Source: Casuarina equisetifolia (taxonomy: Eukaryota > Streptophyta > Magnoliopsida > Fagales > Casuarinaceae). Taken from it: 64,000 bases of DNA. The DNA lies in contig CM052358.1 in assembly GCA_028551475.1 (NCBI GenBank), forward strand, positions 21,292,853-21,356,852. The letters run 5' to 3'. The position numbers and the translations under genes are program-made. The first letter of the stretch is position 1, and every line of letters begins with the position of its first letter. The notes under the pieces are model-generated. The model saw only the letters and a program-made list of their open reading frames with translations. It had not been told where the DNA came from and ran no database searches. Of this stretch, positions 24,350 to 35,164 are shown one piece after another.

Positions 24350-24674
24350 TGCTGCAGAGTGTATGGTTCACGTAGTTACTCAAATTTACAAGATGAAGCA
24401 AGCTCTAATGCTTGTCCAGAAAAGCTGCTTCAGAATGTTAACCAGCTCCAGGTGCTTCAGACGATGCAGAGAGCGTTCCGTTTTTATGATTCCGGCTGCT
24501 TCTCCGCCTAGCTTTCCACGTCTGTAGGTCCTCCATTTTTTGCTTGTCAGCCTCAAGTTACACCAGCAAGAGACTTACGCTTGTTTCCGAACTTCCGGAG
24601 AATGAGCCTCCTCACTGCTACTAGTTTTCTTTCCCGTAGCATGATGCTCCTCCTCGCTGCCACTAATTTTCTGA
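24350..24674 (-). repeat. Conserved 3' flank of the gene family (copy at B)
   Basis: A block containing GATGAAGCAAGCTCTAATGC and CTGCTTCAGAATG recurs downstream of every gene: A near 16,190-16,410, C near 29,530-29,745, D near 40,370-40,540, and E inverted near 48,190-48,400. It probably holds the 3' UTR and polyadenylation region. In B one frame continues as a glutamate/lysine-rich reading (ISGSEEEHHATGKKTSSSEE) and may preserve former coding sequence. Confidence 0.6.
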
Positions 24675-27063
24675 TCACAGGAATTTTCTATCGTTAAAAA
24701 CGTTGATTCTGAACACAGCAGAAAGAGACAGAGAAAATATGAGTAAGGAGAGACTAACAAGTGACTTTGCAGGTCTTAGATGTTCACTTTCTTCAACCAG
24801 ATCCACCAGGCGTTTCTAAAAGCCAGAGGTTCAGGAAAACATTCAGCACAGGGGCTGTATAAAACCTCAAAACTTTCAACAAAATGGCACAAACCTGCAC
24901 GAACGACCGCAATATGGGCACCACAATGAACCGATAATCATAAGCGCACAACTTCACAAGGGACTTAGAGGTATGCCGGAACGCAGTATGAGTTGCAAGG
25001 ATCAACACATCGAGTAGTAAAAGCTGCAACACTAGGATTGTGAGGTCAATCACAAATAAGAAGGAATAAACGTTAAATTTCGTTGATGTTCTACCCACCC
25101 GTTGATCCAGGAGTTGTCTCTGCCGCTGGATTTCCGCTTCTATTTCAGTGTCTTCCTGTGTGACTTCCAAAATGCTCCATATGACATCCAACTTGAAGCT
25201 TCTAATGTCCTCAGCAGCCCCACCATCGGCCTCCATGTACTTCCACCAGTTCACCAGTATGTCCAAGTAACTTTCTGGAAAGCCCTGTAACCTTCTATTC
25301 CTCACTTCTATATACATCCTTTCAATTTCTTTGAATGCTTTCTGGTACCTCAAAAACAGGAGTTTCATCTCAAAAAGTTTCCTCAGACAATCAAATTCGG
25401 CTTCAAAGACTTTGTACAACTCCAATCCCCGACTTCTGCCAGCTTCTCTCATACTTGCCCATGTCTGTAATCGTTCTGGAATGGGAAGATCTCGCTTCCA
25501 TAGCCGAAAGAGAAAAGCATCATCATTGGGGTCCAAATCTGTAAGGCAAGTACTTGAATCACCGACTGCATTTGCATCATCTTCAAGGTCGGTAGTCTCT
25601 GCTAGCAACAGCCGCTCGTCGAGAAGGATATCGGAGAATTCTGTGTTGAAAATGACCCTGTCTCGAACGTCACAGTAAAAGTCCTGACCTTCTGGCAGGG
25701 TTTCAGCTATACAAGGCAATGCGCAAGCCCTTGCCATATCTTCGAACAATTCAAGTACACGTTTAAGCTCCGGAACTTCCAGAAAGCGTATTGACAGGAA
25801 ATCATTCACGTCAAACATTTGGTCAATCTTCTCCGGTTCCGAAATATGATTTCGCAGCGAGTCTTTTATCAAAGATCGCAGCTTTAGAAAGTGGCTGGAT
25901 GCAAAGCAGTCACTTCGTTTGAACAATAGCAGCTTTGCTCGAATTTCCTCAATGAGTCCTTCACGGTTGATGTCGTCACAAAGCGGCCAATTTTCCTGAT
26001 GCAGAAGGATATTTGAGTCCGCTTCCACGAGGTTGGCGGGCCACGACGATTCTACGGGCTTCCAAACGCCGTCGCCAACCCAGTTAAAGACCATTTCGGC
26101 GGCTCTAGTTGGAAAAACCGATTTAAATTCATAGGAGAAAATACCTAAATGCTCGTCCCTTATATGCAACAGAATGGATTGGTCTGTGGGAAATCTGTCA
26201 CCGCAGCGACAGCATTTCCAAACCCTCCAATTCTTGGCCTCCTTAGCGAAATCTATAGCTTCCTGCAAAAAATCCTCCTTGCAAATCTTTGTGAAATGGG
26301 CTTTGAGCTCTTGGATTGCTACTCTCAGCAATGCCCTCTTGCTCTCAACATGCATGGTGCCCGTCCAGTAGGGCCTCACTCGCTGGATTATTTTCCATTG
26401 TTCTTTCATGACGACTTTCTTTTCCTTCAAGAAATCCTCCGACCCCGCCGCTACAATCATCTTCTTCATCTGGTGGAAAGTCTCTAACTCGTTCTTGACC
26501 TCGAGCAGGGATTTATCCTCCAGGAGCCGCTTCCACTTGTCCCTTTGCTTTCCATGGTCAAGAATGATGATCTTGAGATTTGATCGCTCCTTGATTAGCC
26601 GGAGTCTCGACCTAATCGTCATCTCCCGCTCCTCCGGGATCCTTCGCAAGCACCCTGGCTCCTCCGGCCTCTTGATGCTCAACCCGCGCTCGCATTCTTG
26701 GAGCGCGGCTTCGTGCTGCCCAAGCCTCAAGAGAACCAGGGCGTGGAAGAGCGCGCAAGAGGTGGACGTCGGTGCCAGCGCCGCGGCTTGCCTCGAGGAC
26801 TCTAGGGCCTTGACGAGGAGCTCTTGTCTCTTACTGGTACTGTCAAGGATCTGTGACGCCATGTTATAGTAAACAAGGCTTCGAGTGGCGTCGATCATCG
26901 GGGAGACGGAGTGGCGGGAAAGCGTGAGGTCCAAGAGTCGTAGAGCATCGGCGTAGTACCCACGGTCGAGAGGCCACAGGGCATGATTGCATCCTTCGGC
27001 AACTTTTATCAGTCTAGGAATATCCATTTGCGAGTCAGAGTCGAGAAGTGGAGATAATTTCAT
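24675..27063 (-). CDS. Gene B: DUF627/DUF629 C2H2 protein
   Basis: Exon 1 is 24,895-27,063 (723 codons), the intron 24,816-24,894 (79 bp, CAG|GTTTGT...TTTTAG, phase 0), and exon 2 is 24,675-24,815; the protein is 769 aa. DUF627 lies at about 15-125, the C2H2 finger (CCRCGDRF...HIRDEH) at about 283-305, DUF629 follows, and a hydrophobic stretch lies near 668-691. Exon 2 (KRLVDLVEESEHLRPAKSLV) groups B with E. One extra base relative to C and D inside the tail shifts the frame, giving a shorter, less hydrophobic end. The first ATG lies in what is 5' leader in C and D and only about 40 bases from the TATA-like box, so the next Met (codon 13, MDIPRLIKVAEGC) may be the true start. Confidence 0.83.
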
Positions 27064-27075
27064 ACCAATTTTAAT

Positions 27076-27098
27076 TTAAATAGGTGCATTATGACTCA
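27076..27098 (-). promoter_or_regulatory. Gene B core promoter
   Basis: TATTTAA (27,076-27,082) and TGAGTCA (27,092-27,098) read on the minus strand, in the same spacing as in gene A. A TTTC-rich microsatellite (about 27,110-27,170) lies just upstream. Confidence 0.55.
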
Positions 27099-27170
27099 AG
27101 AAGCTATTTCTTCCTTTCTTTCTTTCTTTCTTTATTTTTATTTTTATTTTTTATTTTATTTATTTTTTAC

Positions 27171-27739
27171 TTCCTTGCCAATTAAAGTACACTACTTAAA
27201 AATAATAAAGATTCCCTTTCAGAAAGCACCAATTCTATTTGGCGTCCAACGTTTTCTTAAAAAAAAAAAATAAAAAATGATTTATTGAGATATATAATTC
27301 ATATACAATCAATGGTGGTTCAGTGTTTGAAATTTGGTTATCAAAAACAAACGAATGATATATTTTTTATAATGGACTTTACACTCTTTCCTAGAACTTG
27401 TGGTTGATCAGTATATGTCTTTCATGACATCCTGCATTTAATTTTAGTATAAGTACCTCAGTTGTTGATTGACACATTTAGTTTAATAAACAATGCATCA
27501 AGTTTGGTGATATTTACCAAGAGGAGTATTTTATGAATGTGTTGAAGCACTCGGCACTCATTTTTTAGAGCGTCTGAAAGCTTTAACCTTGCTTCCTCAG
27601 ATTGCAAATACAGATCTTGTGAAGGAAGCAAAGCTAGTGATTACATCAGACATATACTTCCCCTCCTCTCCCGAAATGGGGATGTTCATTTCCTTGGGTT
27701 TGACTAGGCTTTGATCAATTGCTTTACAATCTTCAGGTC
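27171..27739. other. Upstream spacer of gene B, no gene seen
   Basis: To about 27,280 it follows the family upstream flank. The rest is unique AT-rich sequence with one short readable phrase (LVITSDIYFPSSPEMGMF) that I cannot assign. Confidence 0.4.
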
Positions 27740-28090
27740 GTGAGTATTGGAAGATTAGAATAGGTTAAAAATTGAAGAGGTACAATTTCAAGCATTTCGG
27801 GCTTCCCACTCAAAGTCAGTTCTCTTTCTAGGGAATGTAAAGCAAAAGGACTATTTTAAGAGCATAAAGATACACAATAACTAGGCTCACTATACATATC
27901 TAAATATAAAATTTTCCTCTTTTCTCAGGAATCTTGAGCCTATCTTATGCTATCTTTGGAATAATTGAACTTACCATCGTCACTCAAGAAACAAAGAATC
28001 CTTTTCAACGTTGGTAATGATAGTGATAATGATAATGCAAAGGGGAAGTTTGTTCTAATTCCAAAGAGAATATTGAATTATTGACATATT
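27740..28090 (+). repeat. Orphan distal upstream flank, plus orientation
   Basis: Matches 45,130-45,480, the distal upstream flank of gene E, in the same orientation (shared phrases TTTCAAGCATTTCGGGCTTC and ATAACTAGGCTCACT). No gene follows it here. Confidence 0.75.
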
Positions 28091-28277
28091 TCAAGATAAA
28101 ACTAAGCGTTAAATTAGAAAAAAAATAATAAAGTAAAATATAAAAACTAAAATAAGAAGAAACTGAAATTTAAAAGTGGAATTACTTGGTAAATAGTCAA
28201 AAAAAACACAAGAAAAATAAAAATAAAAACGAATATTAAAAAAAATTGAGATAGAAAAAAAAAACAGATAGTATTGA

Positions 28278-28870
28278 TAGCAGTTTCAAATTAAATAACC
28301 GCAGTATGACTCAAGAAGATGTTTCTCTTTTTCTTTGTTTCTTTATTTTTATTTTTTTTCCTGCCAATGAAATTACACTACTTAAAAATCCTACAAATTC
28401 ACTTTACTATCCAACATTTAGTTAAAAAAGCAATTAAAAGATGAAAATCGTTTGCATGTCTTGAATCCCTATGTACTGTCGCCTTCTTCTTCTCTACATT
28501 GGGTAGCCTCAATTCATATAAAGTTCTAAGAATAATTATTTCAGAATTTAAAGAGATCATATCTTTAATTGTCTTAAGTAACAAATGGAAAGTGATTATT
28601 TATGAAAATGTAGAAACAAATATGTCGATAATTCAATATTCTCTTTGGAATTAGAACAAACTTCCCCTTCGCATTATCATTATGACTATCATTACAAACA
28701 CTAAAAGTGATTCTTTTTTTCCTCAATGATGATGGTAAGATCAGTTATTCCAAAGACAACATAAGATAGGCTGAAGATTCCACAGAAAAGAGGAGAATTT
28801 TATATTTATATGTTAGTAAGCCTAGTTATTGTGGATTTTTATGTTCTTGAAATAGTCCTTCTTTAGCTCT
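28278..28870 (-). repeat. Orphan promoter and upstream flank, minus orientation
   Basis: This carries the family promoter (TATTTAA at 28,291-28,297, TGAGTCA at 28,307-28,313, minus strand) and about 560 bases of upstream flank. The gene body that should lie to its left is missing and replaced by A-rich sequence (28,091-28,277). Its distal part (about 28,620-28,870) is the reverse complement of 27,830-28,090. Confidence 0.72.
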
Positions 28871-29407
28871 TCTCCCCAGCTATCCTGAACTATGTATTCG
28901 GGATAGGAGGGGGATTATTACTTCTTTTGGATTAAAGTGGTAACTTTTGCCTTTGACATTGAGGAAAAAAAAACAAAGGGGACAGGATAACGTATTAATT
29001 GAAGAATTTAAGAGTGTTGGAAGCAATTACGAAGAAATAAACTTTCTTAACCAATTACGTGGCTAAAGAAAACGACTATTAGTTTAACCTCTATAGTTTT
29101 ATCTTGAAATACAGTAAGTGTTCTATAATGCTAACGTATTGGATTGACGGATTCCTTATATGTGAACAATTGTTTTATCCTGATAGGTTGATTTTAAGGG
29201 AGTAAATCTTTCATACATGATATTGAGCTTAGATTTTGGATAAGATACCTTTTTACTCATGGACTGATTTTCATAAAAAAATTAAAAAAAAAATGTTTCC
29301 ATATGCCTAGGTGAGAACACTTCATGAAATTTGTTGTACCTTACATTATATTAATATATTAGACTGATGTATTCTTTTATTATTTATATTTTACAAGTTA
29401 ATTTTAA
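28871..29407. other. AT-rich spacer, no gene seen
   Basis: No recognisable feature. From about 29,408 the downstream flank of gene C begins, matching 40,208 onward. Confidence 0.45.
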
Positions 29408-29770
29408 CAATTTCTATAGACCCTACGCCGACGGAGTAGCAATGGCATGCGGCTGTATCATTTTGTCGGAGGGACTCGGGACGTGGACCAACTTTATTTC
29501 AAACTAGGTATAGCAAGGGATGATCATTGAATTTCAGTTTTAGTATTTTTCACATAGCTTCGCAAATTTATAGGATGAAGAAAGCTCTAATGCAGTATCG
29601 TCTTCCAGAAATAAGCTGCTTCAGAATGCTAATCAGCTTCAGGTACTTCAAGCTTTGCAGAGCGCTAGTGCGATTTTAGGATTCCGACCGCTTCTCTGTT
29701 TTGGCTCTCCACCTCTTTAGGTCATCCATTTGTCTCAGGTCAGCCATTACCACCACTAGAATGAGACTTA

Positions 29771-32184
29771 TCAGGAACACAACTGAAGGAGAAGATGACA
29801 TCGACTTAAATAAGAACTTAGGAAGGAGAACATTGATTCTGAACACAACAGAAAGAAACAGAGAAAAATGAGTGAGGAGAGACTAACAAGTGATTTTCCC
29901 CGACTTAAATGTTCATGTTCTTGGACCAGATCCTCCAGGCGTCTCTAGAAACCAGAGATTCAATGAAAACATTCAGCACAGAATCTATAGAAGGCCCCAG
30001 AACTTTGAAGTACAGAACACAAACCTGGACGAACGACTGCAACATGGGCACCACAATGAACCGATAATCATAAACACACAACTTCTTAAGGGTTTCAAAC
30101 GTAACCCGCACGGCAATATCCATTGCAAGAATTAACACATCGAGTAGTAAAAGCTGCAAAACTTGCATTGTGAGGTCAAGCATGAACAAGATGGAATCAA
30201 CGTTAAATTTTGCAGATGTTTTACCCACCTGTTGATCCAGGCGTTGTCTCTGCCGATTGAATTCCATCTCTATTTCAGTGTCTCCCTGTGCTTTCAAAAT
30301 GCTCCATATGACATCCAACTCCAAGCTTCTAATGTTCTCTACAGCTTCACCCTCAGCCTTAATGTCCGACCACCGCTCCACCAGCATGCCCAAGTAACTC
30401 CGTGGAAGGCCCTCTAACCTTGTTTTCCTCACTTTTAAGTACATCTTTTCAACTTCTTCGAATGCTTTCTCGTACGTTGAAAACTCGAGTTTCATCTCAA
30501 AAAGTTTCTTCACATGATGAACTTCGGCTTCAAGTATTTTGTACAACTCCAGTCCCTGACTTCTGCCAGCTTCTATCACACTTGCCCATGTCTGTAATCG
30601 TTCTGGAATTGGAGGATCTCGCTCCCATAACCAATAGAGAAAAGCATCATCGTTGGGGTCCAAATGTGTCAGGCAAGTACCAAAATCACCGACTGCATTT
30701 GCATCATCTTTAAGGTCAGAACTCTCTGCTAGCAACACCCGCTCATCGAGAAGGATATCGGAGAATTCTGTATTGAAAATGACCCTGTCTCGAACGTCAA
30801 GGTAAAAGTCTTGATCGTCTGGAAGGGTTTCAGCACTACAAGGCAATTCAAAAGCACTTGCCAAATCTTCCAACCATGCGAGAACATGTTTAAGCTCCGG
30901 AACCTCCAGAAAGCATACTGACCGGAATTGATTCATGGTGAACATTTTATCTACCTTCTTTTGTTCCGGAATATGGTTCCAAAGCAACTCTTTTATCATA
31001 AGCTGCAGCTTTAGGAAATGGTTGGATCCAAAGCACCTACTTCGTAAGAAAAATAGCAGCTTTGCTCGAATTTCCTGAATGAGTCCTTCGCGGTTGCGGT
31101 CGTCACAAAGCGGCCAACTGTCCTGATGCAGAAGGATATTTGAGTCCACTTCCATGATGTTGGTGGGCCAAGACGATTCCACGGGCTTCCAAACGCCGTC
31201 TTCAACTCTCTTAATGTGCGCTTCGCCTGCTATATTTGGAATTATCGACCGAAAATGACTGGAAATAGAACCTAAATGTGCTTGAATTATATGCGAAACA
31301 ATGGATTTCTCCGTAAGAAATCTGTCACTGCAGTAAAAGCACTTCCAAAACCTCCAACTCCTGGCCTCCTTAGCGAAATCAATCGCTTCCTGCAAAAAAG
31401 AATCCACCTCTGCCATGTTATTCTTCACGAAATGCTCTCTGAGCTCTTGGATTCCTATATTCAGCAATGCCTTCTTTCTATCAAGAAGCATGCCCGCCCA
31501 GAAGGGCTTCACTCGCCATCGCTCTTCAATATCGACTTTCTTTTCCTTCAACAAATCCTCTGACCTCGCCGCTACAGTACTCTTCTTCATCTGGTGGAAA
31601 GTCTTTATTTCGTTTTTGACCTCAACCAGGGAATTGTCGTCTAGGAGCCGCTTCCACTTGTCCGTTCCCTTCCCCGATTCAAGAACGATGATCTTGAGAT
31701 TTGATTTCTCCATGAGTTCCCATAGTCTCCATCTAATCACCCTCTCCCTCTCCGTCGGCAACCTGCGTGTTGTCCCTGGCTCTTCCGGCCTCTCGATTTT
31801 GACCCCGCGCTCGCATTCTTGGAGCGCGGCTTCGTGCTTCCCAAGCCTCAAGAGAACTTGGGAGTGAAAGAGCGCGCAAAATGTGGACGTCGGTGCCAGC
31901 GCTGCGGCTTGCCTCGACGACTCGAGGGCCTTGACGAGGTGCGCTACTCTCGCACTGGTAGAGTCGTGGATCCGCGACGCCATTTTATAGTAAACAAGGC
32001 TTCGGGTGGCGTGGACCAAGGGGGAGGCTGAGTGGAGGGAAAGCGTGGACTCCAAGATTTGCAGGGATTCGGCGTTTTCCTCGCGGTCGAGAGACCGCAA
32101 TGCACGATCGCATTCTATGGCAACTTTGGTCATCGGAGGAAGTTCAGAAGCTGATGGAGCAATGGAGGAGAGGTCGGCGTCCAT
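29771..32184 (-). CDS. Gene C: DUF627/DUF629 C2H2 protein
   Basis: Exon 1 is 30,025-32,184 (720 codons), the intron 29,945-30,024 (80 bp, CAG|GTTTGT...TTTCTAG, phase 0), and exon 2 is 29,771-29,944; the protein is 777 aa. Order: short N-terminus (MDADLSSIAPSASELPPM), TPR-like DUF627 (about 18-125), charged linker, C2H2 finger C-x2-C-x12-H-x4-H at about 283-305, DUF629, a hydrophobic stretch near 665-688, and a hydrophobic exon 2 tail (about 738-765). It is closest to gene D by eye. The start is the ATG in the context TTGAAATGGAC shared with A and D. The upstream match to the family ends abruptly at about 32,420 in copia debris. The cellular role is unknown; full-length relatives are ubiquitin-hydrolase-related. 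Confidence 0.86.
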
Positions 32185-32226
32185 TTCAATGGAGCGAAGT
32201 GGAGATAAGTCGATAGCAGTTTCAAA

Positions 32227-32233
32227 TTAAATA
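32227..32233 (-). promoter_or_regulatory. Gene C TATA-like box
   Basis: TATTTAA on the minus strand, 43 bases upstream of the ATG as in gene A. The TGAGTCA motif of A, B and E is changed here (TGAGTTG). Confidence 0.5.
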
Positions 32234-32419
32234 GGCGCAGTACAACTCAAGAAGCTGTTTCTTTTTTTCTTTGTTTCTTTCCAATCTTTTTATTCTTTTC
32301 CTGCCAATTAAAATATACTGCTTAAAACTCATACAAATTCAGTTTAGTATTCAACATTGACTTAAAAAAGCAATCGAAAAATGACAGTATAGTTAAAAAA
32401 AAATGTAAATCATTTGCAT

Positions 32420-33480
32420 GTGAATAATCAATTAAAATTAAAAGAAAAGAAGTTATTCTACTATGTCAATTAAATGATACTAGAAAATGAAATAAATATA
32501 TGAATCTTAATTGGTCTTTTATCTTGTAATTAGTTTATCGTTTCCTTTTTCAACATGCAGGATTTTCCCAACAACATTTAGACTGAAAATGAAGAGTTTT
32601 AAGACTCTTAACAATTTGACACTTAATATACTTCCTTATTGTTATTTATTATGGTTCCAATCAGCCTCTTAAATTGTTCATATTCTTTTGCTTGTAGGAC
32701 CTCTCTTCTATTTGCTCTATAGTTTTGTAGTGTTCTACAACAATCTCACAATTACACACTGTTAACTTAAGAATAATAGACACATATTTGGTCATGTAAA
32801 TAGTACATCAATTATCATAACATATATGAGTATTACCTCTTTGATTGATTCCCATTTCTCCAACATTCTCTTTAATTAAGTTACCATTATCGTAATATAT
32901 TCGGGTGACATATTTTTAACTTTAAAACAATTCTAATGTTGGCAAAGCTAGTCATATTAAGCAACTTTCTAAGATCTACATATTGGGTTATTTGAGAAAC
33001 GCATTTGTTTCACAGCCACTGTTAAAAATCTATTGATATTATAATGACAATTGGTGTAAGAAAGCTTAAAACATAACCTCAAAACTAACTCAAATAAAAA
33101 ATTATATTTATTGTATATGGATCTCAGTTCCTTAACAACATATTTTTTATCCTTGACAATTGGAAATCAATATAGCAAATAAAGACAAATTGGTGTCTGC
33201 TTGCTTCATCAAACTTACTGATCTTTCATATCAACTCAAAGTTGTTATTTTAAATAGATTAACCCAAGAAAGGGGGATTGAATTGAGTTTTTTCCTTTTT
33301 CTATGTTCCATTTTATTTGTATTTAAAACTTGCTCAAGAAAAATAAATTAAAAATTAAAAGTATTCATTTGGTTCAGTCCAGTACTTTTGAGACTAGATC
33401 CACTCCTCCTTATCAACTAGTAAGGAGGACTTTTACAAAAATTTTGAAAGCGAAAACTATTAAAATTGTAAAGCAACATT
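32420..33480 (-). mobile_element. Copia-derived fossil fragment, antisense
   Basis: On the minus strand about 32,620-32,860 reads like the C-terminal part of a copia RNase H (the CDN...MTK region, then HYKT). The rest (to 33,480) matches 48,770-49,990, and partly 15,350-15,740 and 39,530-39,900, in the same orientation. It is a heavily broken fragment and neither LTR can be delimited. Confidence 0.55.
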
Positions 33481-34208
33481 AGCCCGAGATAAATGTTCAA
33501 TTCTCCTTACAAGTGTGCAAGTCCTTTCAGTCTCTACAGCGTCATAAATTCAATGAGAACTTTCAGATTCAGCTAAGATTTGAGGCAGAAAGAAGGCCTT
33601 CAACAAAGAACACCAAGCAAACCAGTGTTAGACATTCTCAACAGGCTGGCCCAACTCAAGACGAAGACTCACGGGCCTCTGTAGAAAAGTCATCAGCCCA
33701 AGTCAACCATCGGTTAAAACAACCCCAAACAACCTGAACGGCCTTGTAAGTCTGGATAACCATAAGAATATTTGAATAACCATATAAATCTTGCAGTTAT
33801 AGAAATCCCTGGATAACCGCATAGAAGATCTTTCTGTTTCAGGCTTAACAATAGTTGCTGTAAATACTATTGTGAAAGCTGGTGAAAGTTTCTCGCAGAG
33901 CGCATGCTCTTTGACTACGTGCGGCTGGATATATCGACTCTTAAGGGTATGAATTCTTTCTATTTATCTATGTATACTAAGTAAAACATTTTTAGCAATC
34001 TTTGTATATTCAAGAATTGCCTTATTTTATGTCAATCTAGAAATCTAGTAGTGGATCTATGTAGATTTGCAAAGTGTAGATTTTTGTTTCTCTATTTAGA
34101 TTTGAGCTTTTGTGAGTTAGATTGGAAGTTTTGTTGAAGAAAAAATGGAGAGACTTTAGAGACGTAGGATATTAAATTGGTCCAAAATTCTTAAATCTGC
34201 TATAGAGA

Positions 34209-34239
<31 letters not shown>

Positions 34240-35164
34240 CTAATGTTTCATGTTTGATATGTGGGGGATGCAATTTGCTTAATTTTTTGTAATAAATGGT
34301 ATCAAAGCTATTAGAGCTCATTGATTGGGACCAAAGATAATAGATTAAAATTTTGGATTCACATGAATGCAAATTGAAGTAGCATATTGGTGTGTTTTGA
34401 GGTGAGATTTTTCTTTTCTTAGATCTTGCTCAATTTTGGATGATATTAATGTAAATCAACTAGAATATATTGTTGAAATAGTGAATCATGGTATGTAACA
34501 TCTAGATTAATGTTTCTTTATCTAGATCTAATTACTTGTGAGTTAGATCAAAAATTTTGTTGAAGAACACAATGTCTTATGAAGGAGATTGATATTTTTG
34601 GAAGTTATTAGATTGAAGATTAGATTAGACTAGTTAGATTGATTATAGTGGTTATGTGAATTGTTTGCTTAAGTTGGAAATGAGATGGTAGAAAATGGTG
34701 AACATATAAGTAGTTGAAGGCAAAGACCAAGATGAATGATCAAGAACTATTCGTAGATGTTTTTTGATTTATTTCATGTGTTAGTGAATGAGATGTTCTC
34801 AAATGATTTGTGGGGATCCCAATTTCAACCCATATGGAAGAATGGAAAATGGTGGTGGAGTTTTCCTAGAAACATAACTCTAGAGTGATGCTAAAAACTC
34901 AACCAACAATGGTAGATCAATGATTTTAAGGGTTAAAAGATGACGAATTGGAAAATTAGAATTTGGTTGAATGTGAAAGATTGCAATGATCAATGGCTTA
35001 GGAAAGGTGTTGAATTTTCAAAATAGTTTCTCCTTAGACAAAAGATGATGAATGCCTTACTTTAGCCAGCAATGGGTATGGGATGTGATGACCAATGAAG
35101 AGGTGTGGGAATCTCTTGGAAGAGAATACTTTAGCATAAAAAGAATGGCATATCACTTCCCTCT
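33481..35164. other. Spacer with possible old LTR and primer site
   Basis: No gene seen. Near 34,298 TGGTATCAAAGC resembles a copia primer-binding site, so the sequence before it may be an old LTR. No matching second LTR is visible, so this stays tentative. From about 34,720 the sequence is unassigned up to the palindrome array. Confidence 0.3.
34209..34237. repeat. TG microsatellite
   Basis: About 14 uninterrupted TG units. Confidence 0.95.

Noticed and set aside
34264-34330. Primer-site-like TGGTATCAAAGC as proof of a full LTR element
   Set aside because: No second LTR, polypurine tract or internal domains could be found around it, so it is only mentioned as tentative.
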